Shown: positions 37,754-46,489 of the stretch, piece by piece
Layout of the letters: the number at the start of each line of letters is the position of its first letter
Position numbering within the stretch: position 1 is the first letter of the stretch
DNA from: Amycolatopsis arida
Lineage (GTDB): Bacteria; Actinomycetota; Actinomycetes; Mycobacteriales; Pseudonocardiaceae
DNA: 64,000 bases
Assembly (NCBI RefSeq): GCF_900115565.1
Contig: NZ_FOWW01000004.1
Span: 62,001 to 126,000, forward strand
Direction: 5' to 3'
Made by a program: the position numbers and the translations under genes
The notes under the pieces: model-generated
The model's input: the letters and a program-made list of their open reading frames with translations, nothing else
Told to the model about the DNA's origin: nothing
Databases searched by the model: none

Positions 37754-37859
37754 CGCGCGTCCTTGTCATCCTGTTCCTCCCTGTTCATCCGAAGGTCTTC
37801 CGCCGGGCGGCCGCACGCGGTTCAATGGTCCAGGCATTCACTCGATCGTGGGGAACCTT

Positions 37860-40800
37860 GTGAAGAAGTCACCGCTGCTGGCGCTCGGACTCAGCGCTCT
37901 CCTCAGCGCCCTCGTCAGCTCCCTTCTCGGCGCCCACGGGGCCCCGGCCACCGCTGACCCGCTCGCCGCGCCACTGGGCCCGCCGCCGGTGGAGGCCGCG
38001 CCGCCGGCGTCCTCGGCCGCCGAGGGGCCGATGGCGTTCACCGCGCCGTCCCGGGCCGGGTCCACACCGGACGACGGCCTGGTCACCGACACGGTCACCG
38101 CGCCGGTGGCGCCCGGCCTCACGCTCACCGAGTTCGACCGGTTCGACCCGCGGGGCTGGATCCGCGGCGACACGCTGACCGTCGACCTCGCCGCCGGCCC
38201 GCGGCCCACCTACCTCAGCCCGGGCACGGTGTCCGCCCGCACCCCGCTGTCGGAGCAGGCCGAGCGGGCGGGCGCGGTCGCCGGCGTCAACGGCGACTTC
38301 TTCGACATCAACGCCACCGGTGCGCCGCTCGGCGTGGGCATCGCCGGCGGCGAGCTGCGGACCGCGCCGGCGAGCGGGCACAACCTCACCGCGTCGGTCA
38401 CCACCGGCGGCACCGCCCGGCTCGCCGAGGTGTTCCTGAAGGCCGAGGTGACCCTGCCGGGCGGCACGACCGTCCCGGCCACGAACTTCAACGGCGCCCG
38501 GATCCCCGCCGGCGGGCTCGGCGTCTACACCCCGCTGTGGGGCGGTGCGGCGCGCGACACCGCGGTGGCCGGCGCCGACCGGGTGCTTGAGGTCGAGCTG
38601 CGCGACGGTGCCGTGGCGGAGGTCCGCGACCACGTCGCCGACGGCCCGATCGCCGCGGGCTCCACGGTGTTGCTGGCCAGGGACGCGGCCGTCGACGGCC
38701 TCGCCGCGTTGCGCCCCGGCGACCCGGTGACCGTGTCCTACGCGCCGCGCACCGACGCCGGTGAGCTGGCCGTGGCCGTCGGCGGCAACAAGGTGCTGCT
38801 GCGCGACGGGGAGATCCAGCCGGTCGACGCGGTCACCGCGCACCCGCGCACCGCGGTCGGCTTCTCCGCCGACGGCAGGAAGCTGTGGCTGGTCACGATC
38901 GACGGCCGGCAGGCCGACAGCCGCGGCATGACCGAGCTGGAGCTGGCCCGGCACCTGAAGTCCCTCGGTGCCGACGACGCGCTCAACCTCGACGGCGGCG
39001 GCTCCTCGACGCTGCTGGCCAGGGAGCAGGGCGAGCCGGCGGCGGCCGTGCGCAACGCGCCGTCCGACGGCGGTGAGCGCCCGGTGCCCAACGGTCTCGG
39101 CTTCACCACGGCGCCGGGCAGCGGGCGGCTCACCGGGCTGACCCCACGCCCCGCGCTGGACACCGAGCACGCCGACCGCGTGCTGTCCGGGTTGAGCCGC
39201 ACCCTGGAGCACGGCGGGCACGACGAGACCGGGACCGCCGTCGACGCCCGGCCGCACTGGTTCACCACCAACCCCGTGCGTGGCACCGTGACCAGCGGCG
39301 AGTTCACCGCGCATCCCGACCCGGTGGACCCGGCCCGGCGGGCCGAGGTGACCGTGGTGGCCACCCAGCGCGGCGTGGTCGGCCGTGGCACGCTCACCGT
39401 GCTCGGCCGGCCGGTGCGGCTGGGCACCAGCACTGAGCAGGTGGCGCTGTCCGGCGCCCGGGCTCGCGGCGAGTTCCAGGTGTTCGGCTACGACGCCGAC
39501 GGCTACGGCACGTGGCTCGAGCCCGACGACGTCAAGCTCGACTACGACCCGGCCGTGGTGCGGGTCGAGCCGGCCGGCGACCGGTTCGCGGTCACCGCGG
39601 TGGCCGGCTCCGGCGCCACCGTGATCACCGCGACCGCCGCCGGGCACACCACCCACCTCGCCGCGTCGGTGGGCAGCCGGCCGGAGCCGCTGCATCCGCT
39701 CGACGGCGCCACCGGCTGGCGGGCCAGCGTCTACCCGGCGGTGGTTGGGGCCGCGCTGTCCGGCGCCGAGGGCCGCGACGGCGGCGCCGGCCTCGCGCTG
39801 GACTACCGGCTCACCGGCACCAACGCCACCCGCGCGGCCTACGTCAACGCGACCACGCCGCTCCCGCTGCCCGCGGGCACGCAGCGGATCGGGATGTGGG
39901 TGCACGGCGACGGCGAGGGCGCCTGGCTGCGGGTGGAGCTGCGGGACGCCGCGAACGTCGCGTCCCTGCTCGACCTCAGCCGCAGCGTGGACTGGACCGG
40001 CTGGCGGTACGTGTCGGCGGCGCTGCCGGACGGCCTGCCCGGTGGGCAGCGGCTGACCCGGTTCTACGCCGTGGAGAACGTGCCGGCCGAGCAGTACTCC
40101 GGCCGGCTGGTGTTCGACGACCTCACCGTCGAGGTGGCGCCCGCCGCGAACGTCCCGGCGGACCCGGCGGTGCCCGACCCGGCCCTGCTCACCGACGGTG
40201 TGGTCGGCCCTGGCGGCCTGCGGATGGCGGTGGTCAGCGACGCGCAGTTCACCGCGGACAACCCGGACGGCCCGCTGGTGGCGCAGGCGCGCCGCTCGCT
40301 GCGCGAGGCCGTCGCCGCCCGGCCCGACGTCGTGGTGATCAACGGGGACTTCGTCGACCGCGGCACGACCGCCGACTTCACGCTCGCCCGGCGGATCATC
40401 ACCGAGGAGCTCGACGGCAGGGTGCCCTGGTACTACGTGCCCGGCAACCACGAGGCCGACGGCGGCAGTGACGCCGGCGGGTTGACCGAGTTCCAGGCGG
40501 AGTTCGGCGCCCCCTACCGCGTGGTGGACGTGAAGGGCGTCCGGCTGGTGCTGCTGGATTCCTCGCGCGGGAGTCTGCGCGCCGGCGGGTTCGAGCAGGT
40601 GCGGATGTTGCGCGAGGCGCTCGACGGCGCGGTGGCCGACCGCGCGGTGCGCGGGGTGATGGTGGCCATGCACCATCCGGTGTCTGACCCCGCGCCGACC
40701 GGAAACTCCCAGCTGGCCGACCGCAAGGAGGCCGAGTTGCTCACCGAGTGGCTCAGCGAGTTCGAGCACCGCTCGGGCAAGCCGGCCGCCGCACTGGCCG

Positions 40801-41285
40801 CGCACGCCGGGGTGTTCCACCTCTCCCGGGTGGACGGCGTGCCGTACCTGCTGAACGGCAACGCCGGCAAGGCGCCGGCGGCCGCGCCTGGCGAGGGCGG
40901 CTTCACCGGCTGGGCGCTGGTCCGCGTCGACCCGGCGCGGCGCGCGGAGCCGGTGCGGATCGAGACCAGGGCGCACGTCGACGAGCTGACCCTGCACGGG
41001 CCGGGGACGCTGGCCCCGGGTGCCTCGGCACGGGTCACCGCCGAGGTGCTCCAGGCCGGCCGGCGGGTGCCGGTGCGCCACCCGGTCAGCGCCGACTGGG
41101 CCGGCGGCCACGGGCTGCACGTCGTGGAGCCCGCGCCGTGGGGCGGCACCACCCGGCCGGCGCCGTGGGACGTCGCGTCGTTCGACCCGACCACCGGCAC
41201 TCTCACCGCGCTGCGCGCCGGCAGCACCGAGTTGCGGGTGACGGTCAACGGCACGACCAGGACCCTGCCGGTGCGGGTGAGCTGA
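37860..41285 (+). CDS. secreted phosphodiester glycosidase / metallophosphoesterase fusion
   Basis: 1141 residues from the GTG at 37860 (GGGGAA upstream). Signal peptide KKSPLLALGLSALLSALVSSLLG. Around residues 140-420 is a NAGPA-type phosphodiester glycosidase domain (VNGDFFDINATGAPLGVGIAGGEL, LNLDGGGSSTLLA), followed by Ig-like and carbohydrate-binding-like regions. A calcineurin-type phosphoesterase follows (~788-1024; VVSDAQF, INGDFVDRG, YVPGNHEADGG, AMHHPVSD), then a C-terminal Ig-like domain. The first metal motif reads D-x-Q instead of D-x-H, and the usual GHxH is replaced by AHAGVFH. It probably cleaves sugar-phosphodiesters, perhaps teichoic-acid-like polymers or GlcNAc-1-P caps, at the surface. 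Confidence 0.85.
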   Translation: MKKSPLLALGLSALLSALVSSLLGAHGAPATADPLAAPLGPPPVEAAPPASSAAEGPMAFTAPSRAGSTPDDGLVTDTVTAPVAPGLTLTEFDRFDPRGWIRGDTLTVDLAAGPRPTYLSPGTVSARTPLSEQAERAGAVAGVNGDFFDINATGAPLGVGIAGGELRTAPASGHNLTASVTTGGTARLAEVFLKAEVTLPGGTTVPATNFNGARIPAGGLGVYTPLWGGAARDTAVAGADRVLEVELRDGAVAEVRDHVADGPIAAGSTVLLARDAAVDGLAALRPGDPVTVSYAPRTDAGELAVAVGGNKVLLRDGEIQPVDAVTAHPRTAVGFSADGRKLWLVTIDGRQADSRGMTELELARHLKSLGADDALNLDGGGSSTLLAREQGEPAAAVRNAPSDGGERPVPNGLGFTTAPGSGRLTGLTPRPALDTEHADRVLSGLSRTLEHGGHDETGTAVDARPHWFTTNPVRGTVTSGEFTAHPDPVDPARRAEVTVVATQRGVVGRGTLTVLGRPVRLGTSTEQVALSGARARGEFQVFGYDADGYGTWLEPDDVKLDYDPAVVRVEPAGDRFAVTAVAGSGATVITATAAGHTTHLAASVGSRPEPLHPLDGATGWRASVYPAVVGAALSGAEGRDGGAGLALDYRLTGTNATRAAYVNATTPLPLPAGTQRIGMWVHGDGEGAWLRVELRDAANVASLLDLSRSVDWTGWRYVSAALPDGLPGGQRLTRFYAVENVPAEQYSGRLVFDDLTVEVAPAANVPADPAVPDPALLTDGVVGPGGLRMAVVSDAQFTADNPDGPLVAQARRSLREAVAARPDVVVINGDFVDRGTTADFTLARRIITEELDGRVPWYYVPGNHEADGGSDAGGLTEFQAEFGAPYRVVDVKGVRLVLLDSSRGSLRAGGFEQVRMLREALDGAVADRAVRGVMVAMHHPVSDPAPTGNSQLADRKEAELLTEWLSEFEHRSGKPAAALAAHAGVFHLSRVDGVPYLLNGNAGKAPAAAPGEGGFTGWALVRVDPARRAEPVRIETRAHVDELTLHGPGTLAPGASARVTAEVLQAGRRVPVRHPVSADWAGGHGLHVVEPAPWGGTTRPAPWDVASFDPTTGTLTALRAGSTELRVTVNGTTRTLPVRVS

Positions 41286-41306
41286 GACCCGCGCGGTTCA
41301 CGGGAT

Positions 41307-41338
41307 CGGCGTGCCGCCGCCCGGGCGGCGGCACGCCG
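41307..41338 (+). terminator. perfect 32-bp GC palindrome after the glycosidase/phosphoesterase
   Basis: Arms of 16 bp (CGGCGTGCCGCCGCCC and its exact complement) meet with no loop base unpaired in the symmetric form, starting 21 nt after the stop. In RNA it would fold as a very stable hairpin. There is no T tract; factor-independent termination without one is plausible in high-GC actinobacteria. Confidence 0.65.
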
Positions 41339-41432
41339 CCGTGGGTATCCTCGCCGGTGGCGGCCCGATCCGGAGCCGCCCCGGACGAGCGCACGCCGTA
41401 CCCGGCCCGGCGAAGACGGCGCGCACCACACC

Positions 41433-41747
41433 ATGAACTGGATCATCCTGGTCATCTCGGGGCTGTTCGAGACCGTCTGGGCGATCGCCCTCGGCAGGAG
41501 CGCCGGGTTCAGCCGGCTGGTGCCGTCGCTGGTGTTCGCGGTGGCGCTGCTGCTGAGCATGGCCGGCCTCGCGTACGCCATGCGCACCATCCCGACCGGC
41601 ACCGCCTACGCGGTGTGGGTCGGCATCGGCGCCGTCGGCACCGCGGCGTTCGGCATGCTCTGGCTCGGCGAGCCGGCGACCCTGGCGCGGGTGCTGTGCC
41701 TGCTGCTGATCGTCGCCGGCGTGGTCGGCCTGAAACTGGCCCACTGA
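41433..41747 (+). CDS. SMR-family exporter, SugE/Gdx type
   Basis: 104 residues with four TM helices and the conserved Glu13 ([16 protein letters not shown]). The sequence follows E. coli SugE almost stepwise ([42 protein letters not shown]). SugE/Gdx proteins are dual-topology guanidinium/H+ antiporters; some SMR members export quaternary ammonium compounds. No guanidine riboswitch could be built in the leader. Its own -10 may be TATCCT at 41346-41351. The 3' end is duplicated as a 13-bp tandem repeat. Confidence 0.9.
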   Translation: MNWIILVISGLFETVWAIALGRSAGFSRLVPSLVFAVALLLSMAGLAYAMRTIPTGTAYAVWVGIGAVGTAAFGMLWLGEPATLARVLCLLLIVAGVVGLKLAH

Positions 41748-41774
41748 GCTGGCCCACTGAGCTGGCCCACTGAG
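41736..41774 (+). repeat. 13-bp tandem repeat across the sugE stop codon
   Basis: CTGGCCCACTGAG occurs three times head to tail at 41736, 41749 and 41762. The first copy contains the last codons and stop of the SMR gene. Period 13 is not a multiple of 3, so only the first copy is coding. Looks like slipped-strand expansion. Confidence 0.9.
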
Positions 41775-41833
41775 GGGAATCCGCCCGGTAAAGCGGTTCG
41801 TTCCTGTCGGTGGGGCGTGGCAGTGTGCATGGT

Positions 41834-42778
41834 GTGAACACCGAAGGGGAGCAGGCGGGGCCGCTGGTCGAGGGCAAGGCACTGGTCAAGCGGTTCGGCG
41901 ACGTCGAGGCGGTGCGCGGCATCGACGTCGAGGTCCGTCGCGGTGAGGCGTTCGGCTTCCTCGGGCCGAACGGTGCCGGCAAGTCGTCGACGATGCGGAT
42001 GATCGGGTGCGTGTCGCCGCGCTCGGACGGTGACCTGACCGTGCTGGGCATGGACCCGGACCGGGACGGGCCGCGGATCCGCGCGCGGATGGGCGTGGTG
42101 CCGCAGCAGGACAACCTGGACACCGAGCTGACCGTGCGGCAGAACCTGCAGGTCTACGGTCGGTACTTCGGGCTGTCCCGGGCACACGTGCGGCGCAGGG
42201 CGGTGGAGCTGCTGGAGTTCGCGAACCTCACCGAGCGCGCCGACGACGAGGTGGAGCCGCTGTCCGGCGGGATGAAGCGGCGGTTGACCATCGCGCGGGC
42301 GCTGGTCAACGACCCGGAGCTGCTGTTGCTCGACGAGCCGACCACGGGGCTGGACCCGCAGGCCCGGCACCTGCTGTGGGACCGGTTGTTCCGGCTCAAG
42401 TCGCAGGGTGTCACGCTGATCGTCACCACGCACTACATGGACGAGGCCGAGCAGCTGTGCGACCGGCTCGTGGTGATGGACGGCGGGCGGATCGCCGCCG
42501 AGGGCTCGCCGTTGGAGCTGATCGCCCGGTTCTCCACCCGCGAGGTGCTCGAGTTGCGGTTCCCACCCGGCGAGCAGGACGGGGTGGTGCCACTGGTGGA
42601 GGACCTCGCCGACCGGCTCGAGGTGCTGCCCGACCGGCTGCTGCTCTACACCGACGCCGGCGAGGCGGCGCTGGAGCGGGTGCACGCGCGCGGCGTGCGG
42701 CCGCTGTCCAGCCTGGTCCGGCGGAGCACGCTGGAGGACGTGTTCCTCCGGCTGACCGGACGGAGCCTGGTCGAGTGA
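41834..42778 (+). CDS. ABC-2 exporter ATP-binding protein (DrrA/NodI type)
   Basis: 314 residues from the GTG at 41834; a GTG at 41810 in frame is less likely. Walker A is FLGPNGAGKSST, then VPQQDNLDTELTV (Q-loop), signature PLSGGMKRRLTIARAL, Walker B LLLLDEPTTGLDP and switch TTHYMDEAEQL. The PQQDNLD...EVEPLSGGMKRRL pattern is that of NodI-like daunorubicin-type exporters. It pairs with two different ABC-2 permeases directly downstream; overlap with the first is 4 nt. Substrate unknown; drug, lipid or polysaccharide export are all possible. Confidence 0.92.
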   Translation: MNTEGEQAGPLVEGKALVKRFGDVEAVRGIDVEVRRGEAFGFLGPNGAGKSSTMRMIGCVSPRSDGDLTVLGMDPDRDGPRIRARMGVVPQQDNLDTELTVRQNLQVYGRYFGLSRAHVRRRAVELLEFANLTERADDEVEPLSGGMKRRLTIARALVNDPELLLLDEPTTGLDPQARHLLWDRLFRLKSQGVTLIVTTHYMDEAEQLCDRLVVMDGGRIAAEGSPLELIARFSTREVLELRFPPGEQDGVVPLVEDLADRLEVLPDRLLLYTDAGEAALERVHARGVRPLSSLVRRSTLEDVFLRLTGRSLVE

Positions 42779-43596
42779 GCGTGGACGTCAGGCTGCCGCC
42801 GTGGTCCGCCGGCCGGGTGGTGCCGTCCTGGCGGGCGGCGTTGCTGCGGGTGGAGGGCCACTGGACATGGTACCGACGGTACTGGAAGTCCAATCTGTAC
42901 TCCTCCGGGCTGCAGCCGGTGCTGTTCCTCGCCGCGATGGGGCTGGGCTTCGGTTCCCAGGTGCCGGCCGGGCCGGCAACCGGTGGACTGTCCTATCTGC
43001 ACTTCGTCGCGCCGGCGCTGCTGGTCGCCGGCGCGGTGCAGCAGGCGGTGGCCGAGTCGAGCTTCCCGGTGCTGTCCGGGTTCAAGTGGCAGAAGGACTA
43101 CCTCGCGGTCACCGCGACGCCGATCACCCCCGGGCAGGTCCTCGGTGGACAGTTGATCTGGGTCGCGCTGCGGCTGCTCATCGCCGGCGCGGTGTACGCG
43201 CTGGTCGCGCTCGCCTTCGGGGCCTGGCTCAACCCGGGCGCGGTCCTCGTGGTCGGGATCGGCGTCGTCGCCGGTATGGCCTGCGCGGCACCGGTGATGG
43301 CACTGGCCGCCACCACCAACGACGAGGGCTCGCGGTTCACCTCGCTGTTCCGGTTCGTGGTGATGCCGATGACCCTGTTCGCCGGCACGTTCTTCCCGAT
43401 CACCCAGCTGCCCGCCGTGCTGCGCTGGCTGGCGTGGATCTCCCCGCTGTGGCACGGCAACGAGCTCGCCCGCGGCGTGACCCTGGGCGGGCTGGACCTC
43501 CTGCCGGCGCTGGGACACCTGGCGTTCCTGGTGGCGCTCTTCGCCGTCGGCGCGCTCGCCGCGCGGCACTACTTCTACCGTCGGCTGGTGGTGTGA
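42775..43596 (+). CDS. ABC-2 exporter permease 1 (NodJ/DrrB type)
   Basis: 273 residues from the GTG at 42775, overlapping the ATPase stop. Six TM segments follow a cytoplasmic N-terminal helix (WRAALLRVEGHWTWYRRYWKSNLYSSGLQPVLFLAAMG). The central LVAGAVQQAVAESSFPVLSGFKWQKDY and the FPITQLPAVLRWLAWISPLWHGNELAR loop are typical of ABC-2 type permeases with NodJ-like architecture. Its stop overlaps the start region of the next permease, so the pair likely forms a heterodimer. Confidence 0.9.
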   Translation: MSVDVRLPPWSAGRVVPSWRAALLRVEGHWTWYRRYWKSNLYSSGLQPVLFLAAMGLGFGSQVPAGPATGGLSYLHFVAPALLVAGAVQQAVAESSFPVLSGFKWQKDYLAVTATPITPGQVLGGQLIWVALRLLIAGAVYALVALAFGAWLNPGAVLVVGIGVVAGMACAAPVMALAATTNDEGSRFTSLFRFVVMPMTLFAGTFFPITQLPAVLRWLAWISPLWHGNELARGVTLGGLDLLPALGHLAFLVALFAVGALAARHYFYRRLVV

Positions 43597-43598
43597 CG

Positions 43599-44432
43599 AT
43601 GACCGGAGCGGCGACGGTGGCGGGTGCGCGTTCGCGCGGCCTGCTGGTGCGGATCCTGCCGCCCGCGCTGTACGCGGGCAGGGCGAGCGCGCTGCTGGAA
43701 CGGTCCGTGCTGTCGTACTCGCGGGCGTGGCTGGTGTTCGTGTCCGGCGCGGTCGAGCCGCTGTTCTACCTGCTGGCGTTCCAGGTCGGGTTCGGCCGGC
43801 TGGTCACCGAGGTCGTCGGTCCGGACGGGCCGATGTCCTACGTGGCGTTCGTGGCGCCCGCACTGCTGGCCGCGTCGGCCATGAACGGGGCGGTGTTCGA
43901 CGCGACCTACGGGGTCTTCTTCAAGTTCCGCTACTCGCGCACCTACGACGCCATGCTGGCCACGCCGATCGGCCCACTCGACATCGCGCTGGGTGAGATC
44001 GGCTGGGCGGTGCTGCGCGGCGGGCTGTACGCGGTGGCGTTCTTCGGCGTGATGGGCGGGATGGGGCTGGTCGCCTCGCCGTGGGCGGTGCTACTGATCC
44101 CGGCCGCGCTGCTGGTGGCGTTCGCGTTCGCCGCGGTCGGCATGGCGTGCGCGACGTTCCTGCGCTCGCCCTCGCAGTTCGACTTCGTCCAGCTCGCCGT
44201 GGTGCCGATGTTCCTGTTCTCCACCACGTTCTATCCGCTGTCGGTGTACCCGGACGCGCTGCAGGTGGTGGTCCAGCTGGTGCCGCTCTACCACGGCGTG
44301 GAGCTGATGCGCGGCCTGTCCGTCGGGGCCCTGGAGCCGTCGATGCTGCTGAACGTGGGCTACCTGGTGGCGCTGGCCACCGTGGGGGTGTGGGGCACGG
44401 CCCGCCGGCTGGGCACCCTGCTGCTGCGCTGA
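43599..44432 (+). CDS. ABC-2 exporter permease 2 (NodJ/DrrB type)
   Basis: 277 residues from the ATG at 43599; a GTG at 43593, overlapping the previous stop, would add two residues and is equally credible. It is a paralogue of permease 1, with six TM segments, the FDATYGVFFKFRYSRTYDAMLATPIGPLDIALGE loop and FYPLSVYPDALQVVVQLVPLYHGVELMRGL. It completes an ATPase plus two permease exporter. No tailoring or biosynthetic gene is adjacent, so self-resistance to a local product is not supported. Confidence 0.9.
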   Translation: MTGAATVAGARSRGLLVRILPPALYAGRASALLERSVLSYSRAWLVFVSGAVEPLFYLLAFQVGFGRLVTEVVGPDGPMSYVAFVAPALLAASAMNGAVFDATYGVFFKFRYSRTYDAMLATPIGPLDIALGEIGWAVLRGGLYAVAFFGVMGGMGLVASPWAVLLIPAALLVAFAFAAVGMACATFLRSPSQFDFVQLAVVPMFLFSTTFYPLSVYPDALQVVVQLVPLYHGVELMRGLSVGALEPSMLLNVGYLVALATVGVWGTARRLGTLLLR

Positions 44433-44446
44433 CCCGCCGGACGGAC

Positions 44447-45886
44447 CTACCGCACCGGGACCGGGCGCGCGGGTTGGGCCGGGCTCACCGCGGCGAGGGC
44501 GTCGACCAGGCCGTGGCCGTAGAAGCCGTTGTAGGCGGTGTATCCGGCGCAGTAGGCGTCCTGGGTACCGTTGCCGGTCAGGTCGTAGTCGGCGGGGCAG
44601 GGCACCGGCAGCGCTCCCGCCGCCAGCGCCTGGCGCAGCCGCCGCGGCGCGTGGTGGGGCCGGGTCGACGCCAGCAGCGCCGCCACCCCCGCCACGTGCG
44701 GCGCGGCCATCGAGGTGCCGCACAGCGACGCGTACCCACCGGGCACCGTGGACAGCACGCACCGCCCGGCGTCGCCGCCGGGGGCGGCGAGGTCGATCGC
44801 GCCGAGCCCGTAGGAGCTGTAGCCCGCCTTGACGCCCCGCTCGGTGACCGCCGACACGGTGACCACCTCGCGCAGGCCGGCCGGCAGCGCCGCGCAGTGC
44901 CCGCCGGGCGTCCCGCCTCCCCCCGCCGACCGGGCGACGGCCCGTGGCACCGGGGTGAGGTTCGTCGCGGTGTTGGTGGCCGCGGCCACGTTGAGCGTGC
45001 CGGCCGCGTCGGCGTGAGCGACCGCCCTGGTCACCGCTTCCCGCGCCACCGCGTGCCCGCCACCCTCCCCGCAGGACGGCGACCAGCTGTCGACGGCGTA
45101 GCTGCTGTTGGTGACGGCCAATCCGTTCCGCGCCGCCCACAGGAACCCGCAGACCACCGCCTCCGGGTCGACCCGGCCGTGGTCGTCGACCACCTTCACC
45201 GAGGCCAGCCGCACCCCGGGGGCCACTCCGGTCACGCCCCGGCCGTCGTCGGCGGCCGCGATGGTGCCCGCGACGTGGGTGCCGTGCGGGGACGTCGTCG
45301 GCTCCCACGCGGCCCGGTCCCGGTCCGGCGCCCCGGTCAGGCAGCCCGCGGACAGGTCCGGCGCGAGGGCCGCGGCCAGGTCGGGGTGGTCCGGGTCGAT
45401 CCCGGAGTCGAGCACCCCGACCACCACGTCCCGGCTGCCCCGGTCGACCGCCCTGGCCAACTCGGCGTTGATCGCCCGCATGTTCCACTGCTCGGCGGTG
45501 CGGTCGGCGGTGGGGACCGCCGCGGCGCCGAGGCGGTCCAGCCGCTCGCGCGGCGCGCCGGTCCCGGACCGCAGGCGCTCCCGCTGCGCGCTGAACGCCC
45601 GGCCGGTGCTCAACCGGTCGGCGAAGTCCCGGTCGGCCGAGGTGGCGACGGCGACCGCGATCTCCGGGTAGTAGATCGTCGGGGCACCGCACGCGGCGAG
45701 GATCTCGCTGGTCGCGGCGCTCTCCGCGGTGCCGCGGTCGAACACCACCAGGTAGCGCAGGGGGGCGCCACCGGAGTCCCCACAGCCGTCGGCCTGGGCG
45801 CCGAGCACCGGGCTGGCGGCCACCAACTGCCCGGCGACCAGCAGCGCGGCGCAGGTGAGCATCGCGCTGGTCCGCCGCACGGACAC
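44447..45886 (-). CDS. secreted subtilisin-like (S8) serine protease
   Basis: 479 residues from the GTG at 45886, chosen because GGAGG lies 5 nt upstream; the ATG at 45898 overlaps that site. The signal peptide is RRTSAMLTCAALLVAGQLVAASPVLGAQA, then an ~85-residue inhibitor-like propeptide. The catalytic triad is visible as Asp160 (GVLDSGIDPDHPDL), His201 (SPHGTHVAGT) and Ser392 (GTSMAAPHVAG). Extra Cys pairs (SAGCLTG, SPSCGEG, SLCGTS, PVPCPADYD) suggest disulfides. It is a general extracellular protease. Convergent with the ABC exporter, 14 nt apart. Confidence 0.93.
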   Translation of the reverse strand: MSVRRTSAMLTCAALLVAGQLVAASPVLGAQADGCGDSGGAPLRYLVVFDRGTAESAATSEILAACGAPTIYYPEIAVAVATSADRDFADRLSTGRAFSAQRERLRSGTGAPRERLDRLGAAAVPTADRTAEQWNMRAINAELARAVDRGSRDVVVGVLDSGIDPDHPDLAAALAPDLSAGCLTGAPDRDRAAWEPTTSPHGTHVAGTIAAADDGRGVTGVAPGVRLASVKVVDDHGRVDPEAVVCGFLWAARNGLAVTNSSYAVDSWSPSCGEGGGHAVAREAVTRAVAHADAAGTLNVAAATNTATNLTPVPRAVARSAGGGGTPGGHCAALPAGLREVVTVSAVTERGVKAGYSSYGLGAIDLAAPGGDAGRCVLSTVPGGYASLCGTSMAAPHVAGVAALLASTRPHHAPRRLRQALAAGALPVPCPADYDLTGNGTQDAYCAGYTAYNGFYGHGLVDALAAVSPAQPARPVPVR

Positions 45887-46489
45887 CGCAACCTCCATCG
45901 CCACTGCTCGTCGGACCCGCTCGGCTCGGTGTCGCCGGCCGCCGGGTGCCGCTCTCGACGCGCACGCTAGCCACCCTCGGCGGGGTGGACAAGCGATTCG
46001 ACGAAGTTCCCCCACCGGTGCGCGGCGGCCGTGCATGTCGCCCTCCCGCCGCACATGGCGCGGGCCGCGGGGTGCGCTCGGGCACCGAGCACCCGTCCGG
46101 GCGCGTGCCGTGTGGAATACTCGACGATGGCTACCGGATCGCGGCACCGCCCAGGCGTGGTGCGCGGCGGCACGGTGGCCCGGTGACGTGCCGGGTGAAC
46201 GCCAGGACGTCGCCGCCGCGAGCACTGCGGGTGCCGGCGGCGAGGCGACGTGGGAGGTGGCGAACCGCCAGCGTGCGCGCGGAGCGTGACCGAGAAGGGA
46301 CCTGCCACCGGCGGGCCGGCGACCCGGCACCCTGGTGGCGTGCAGGACAGGATTCCCGCCGTCGGCCAGCGCCGTGGCGGACCACAACAAGAGGCCCCTG
46401 TGCGGCCGCGTCCTGACCAGCCGGTTCCGGTGTGAGGAGAGACCTCGACCGGAGGCGGCGACGGACGCGCCCGGGGGCGGAGGAGACAT
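45887..46489 (+). promoter_or_regulatory. 603-nt gap: subtilase promoter side and long rne leader
   Basis: I find no convincing gene here on either strand. The half next to rne is GC-rich and ends with GGAGGAG (46479-46485) before the rne ATG. A weak -10-like AATACT at 46117-46122 would give an rne leader of roughly 360 nt. Long rne leaders are used for autoregulation in other bacteria, so the gap may be functional RNA; I could not establish a defined structure. Confidence 0.35.

Noticed and set aside
41286-41432. Guanidine riboswitch upstream of the SugE-type gene
   Set aside because: An ACGA occurs at the right general place, but its flanks (GG-ACGA-GC) do not form the closing stem of a mini-ykkC hairpin, and I could not find the second ACGR hairpin or a ykkC core.
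42775-44432. ABC-2 exporter as self-resistance of an antibiotic cluster
   Set aside because: No biosynthetic genes flank it; neighbours are SugE, a protease and housekeeping genes.
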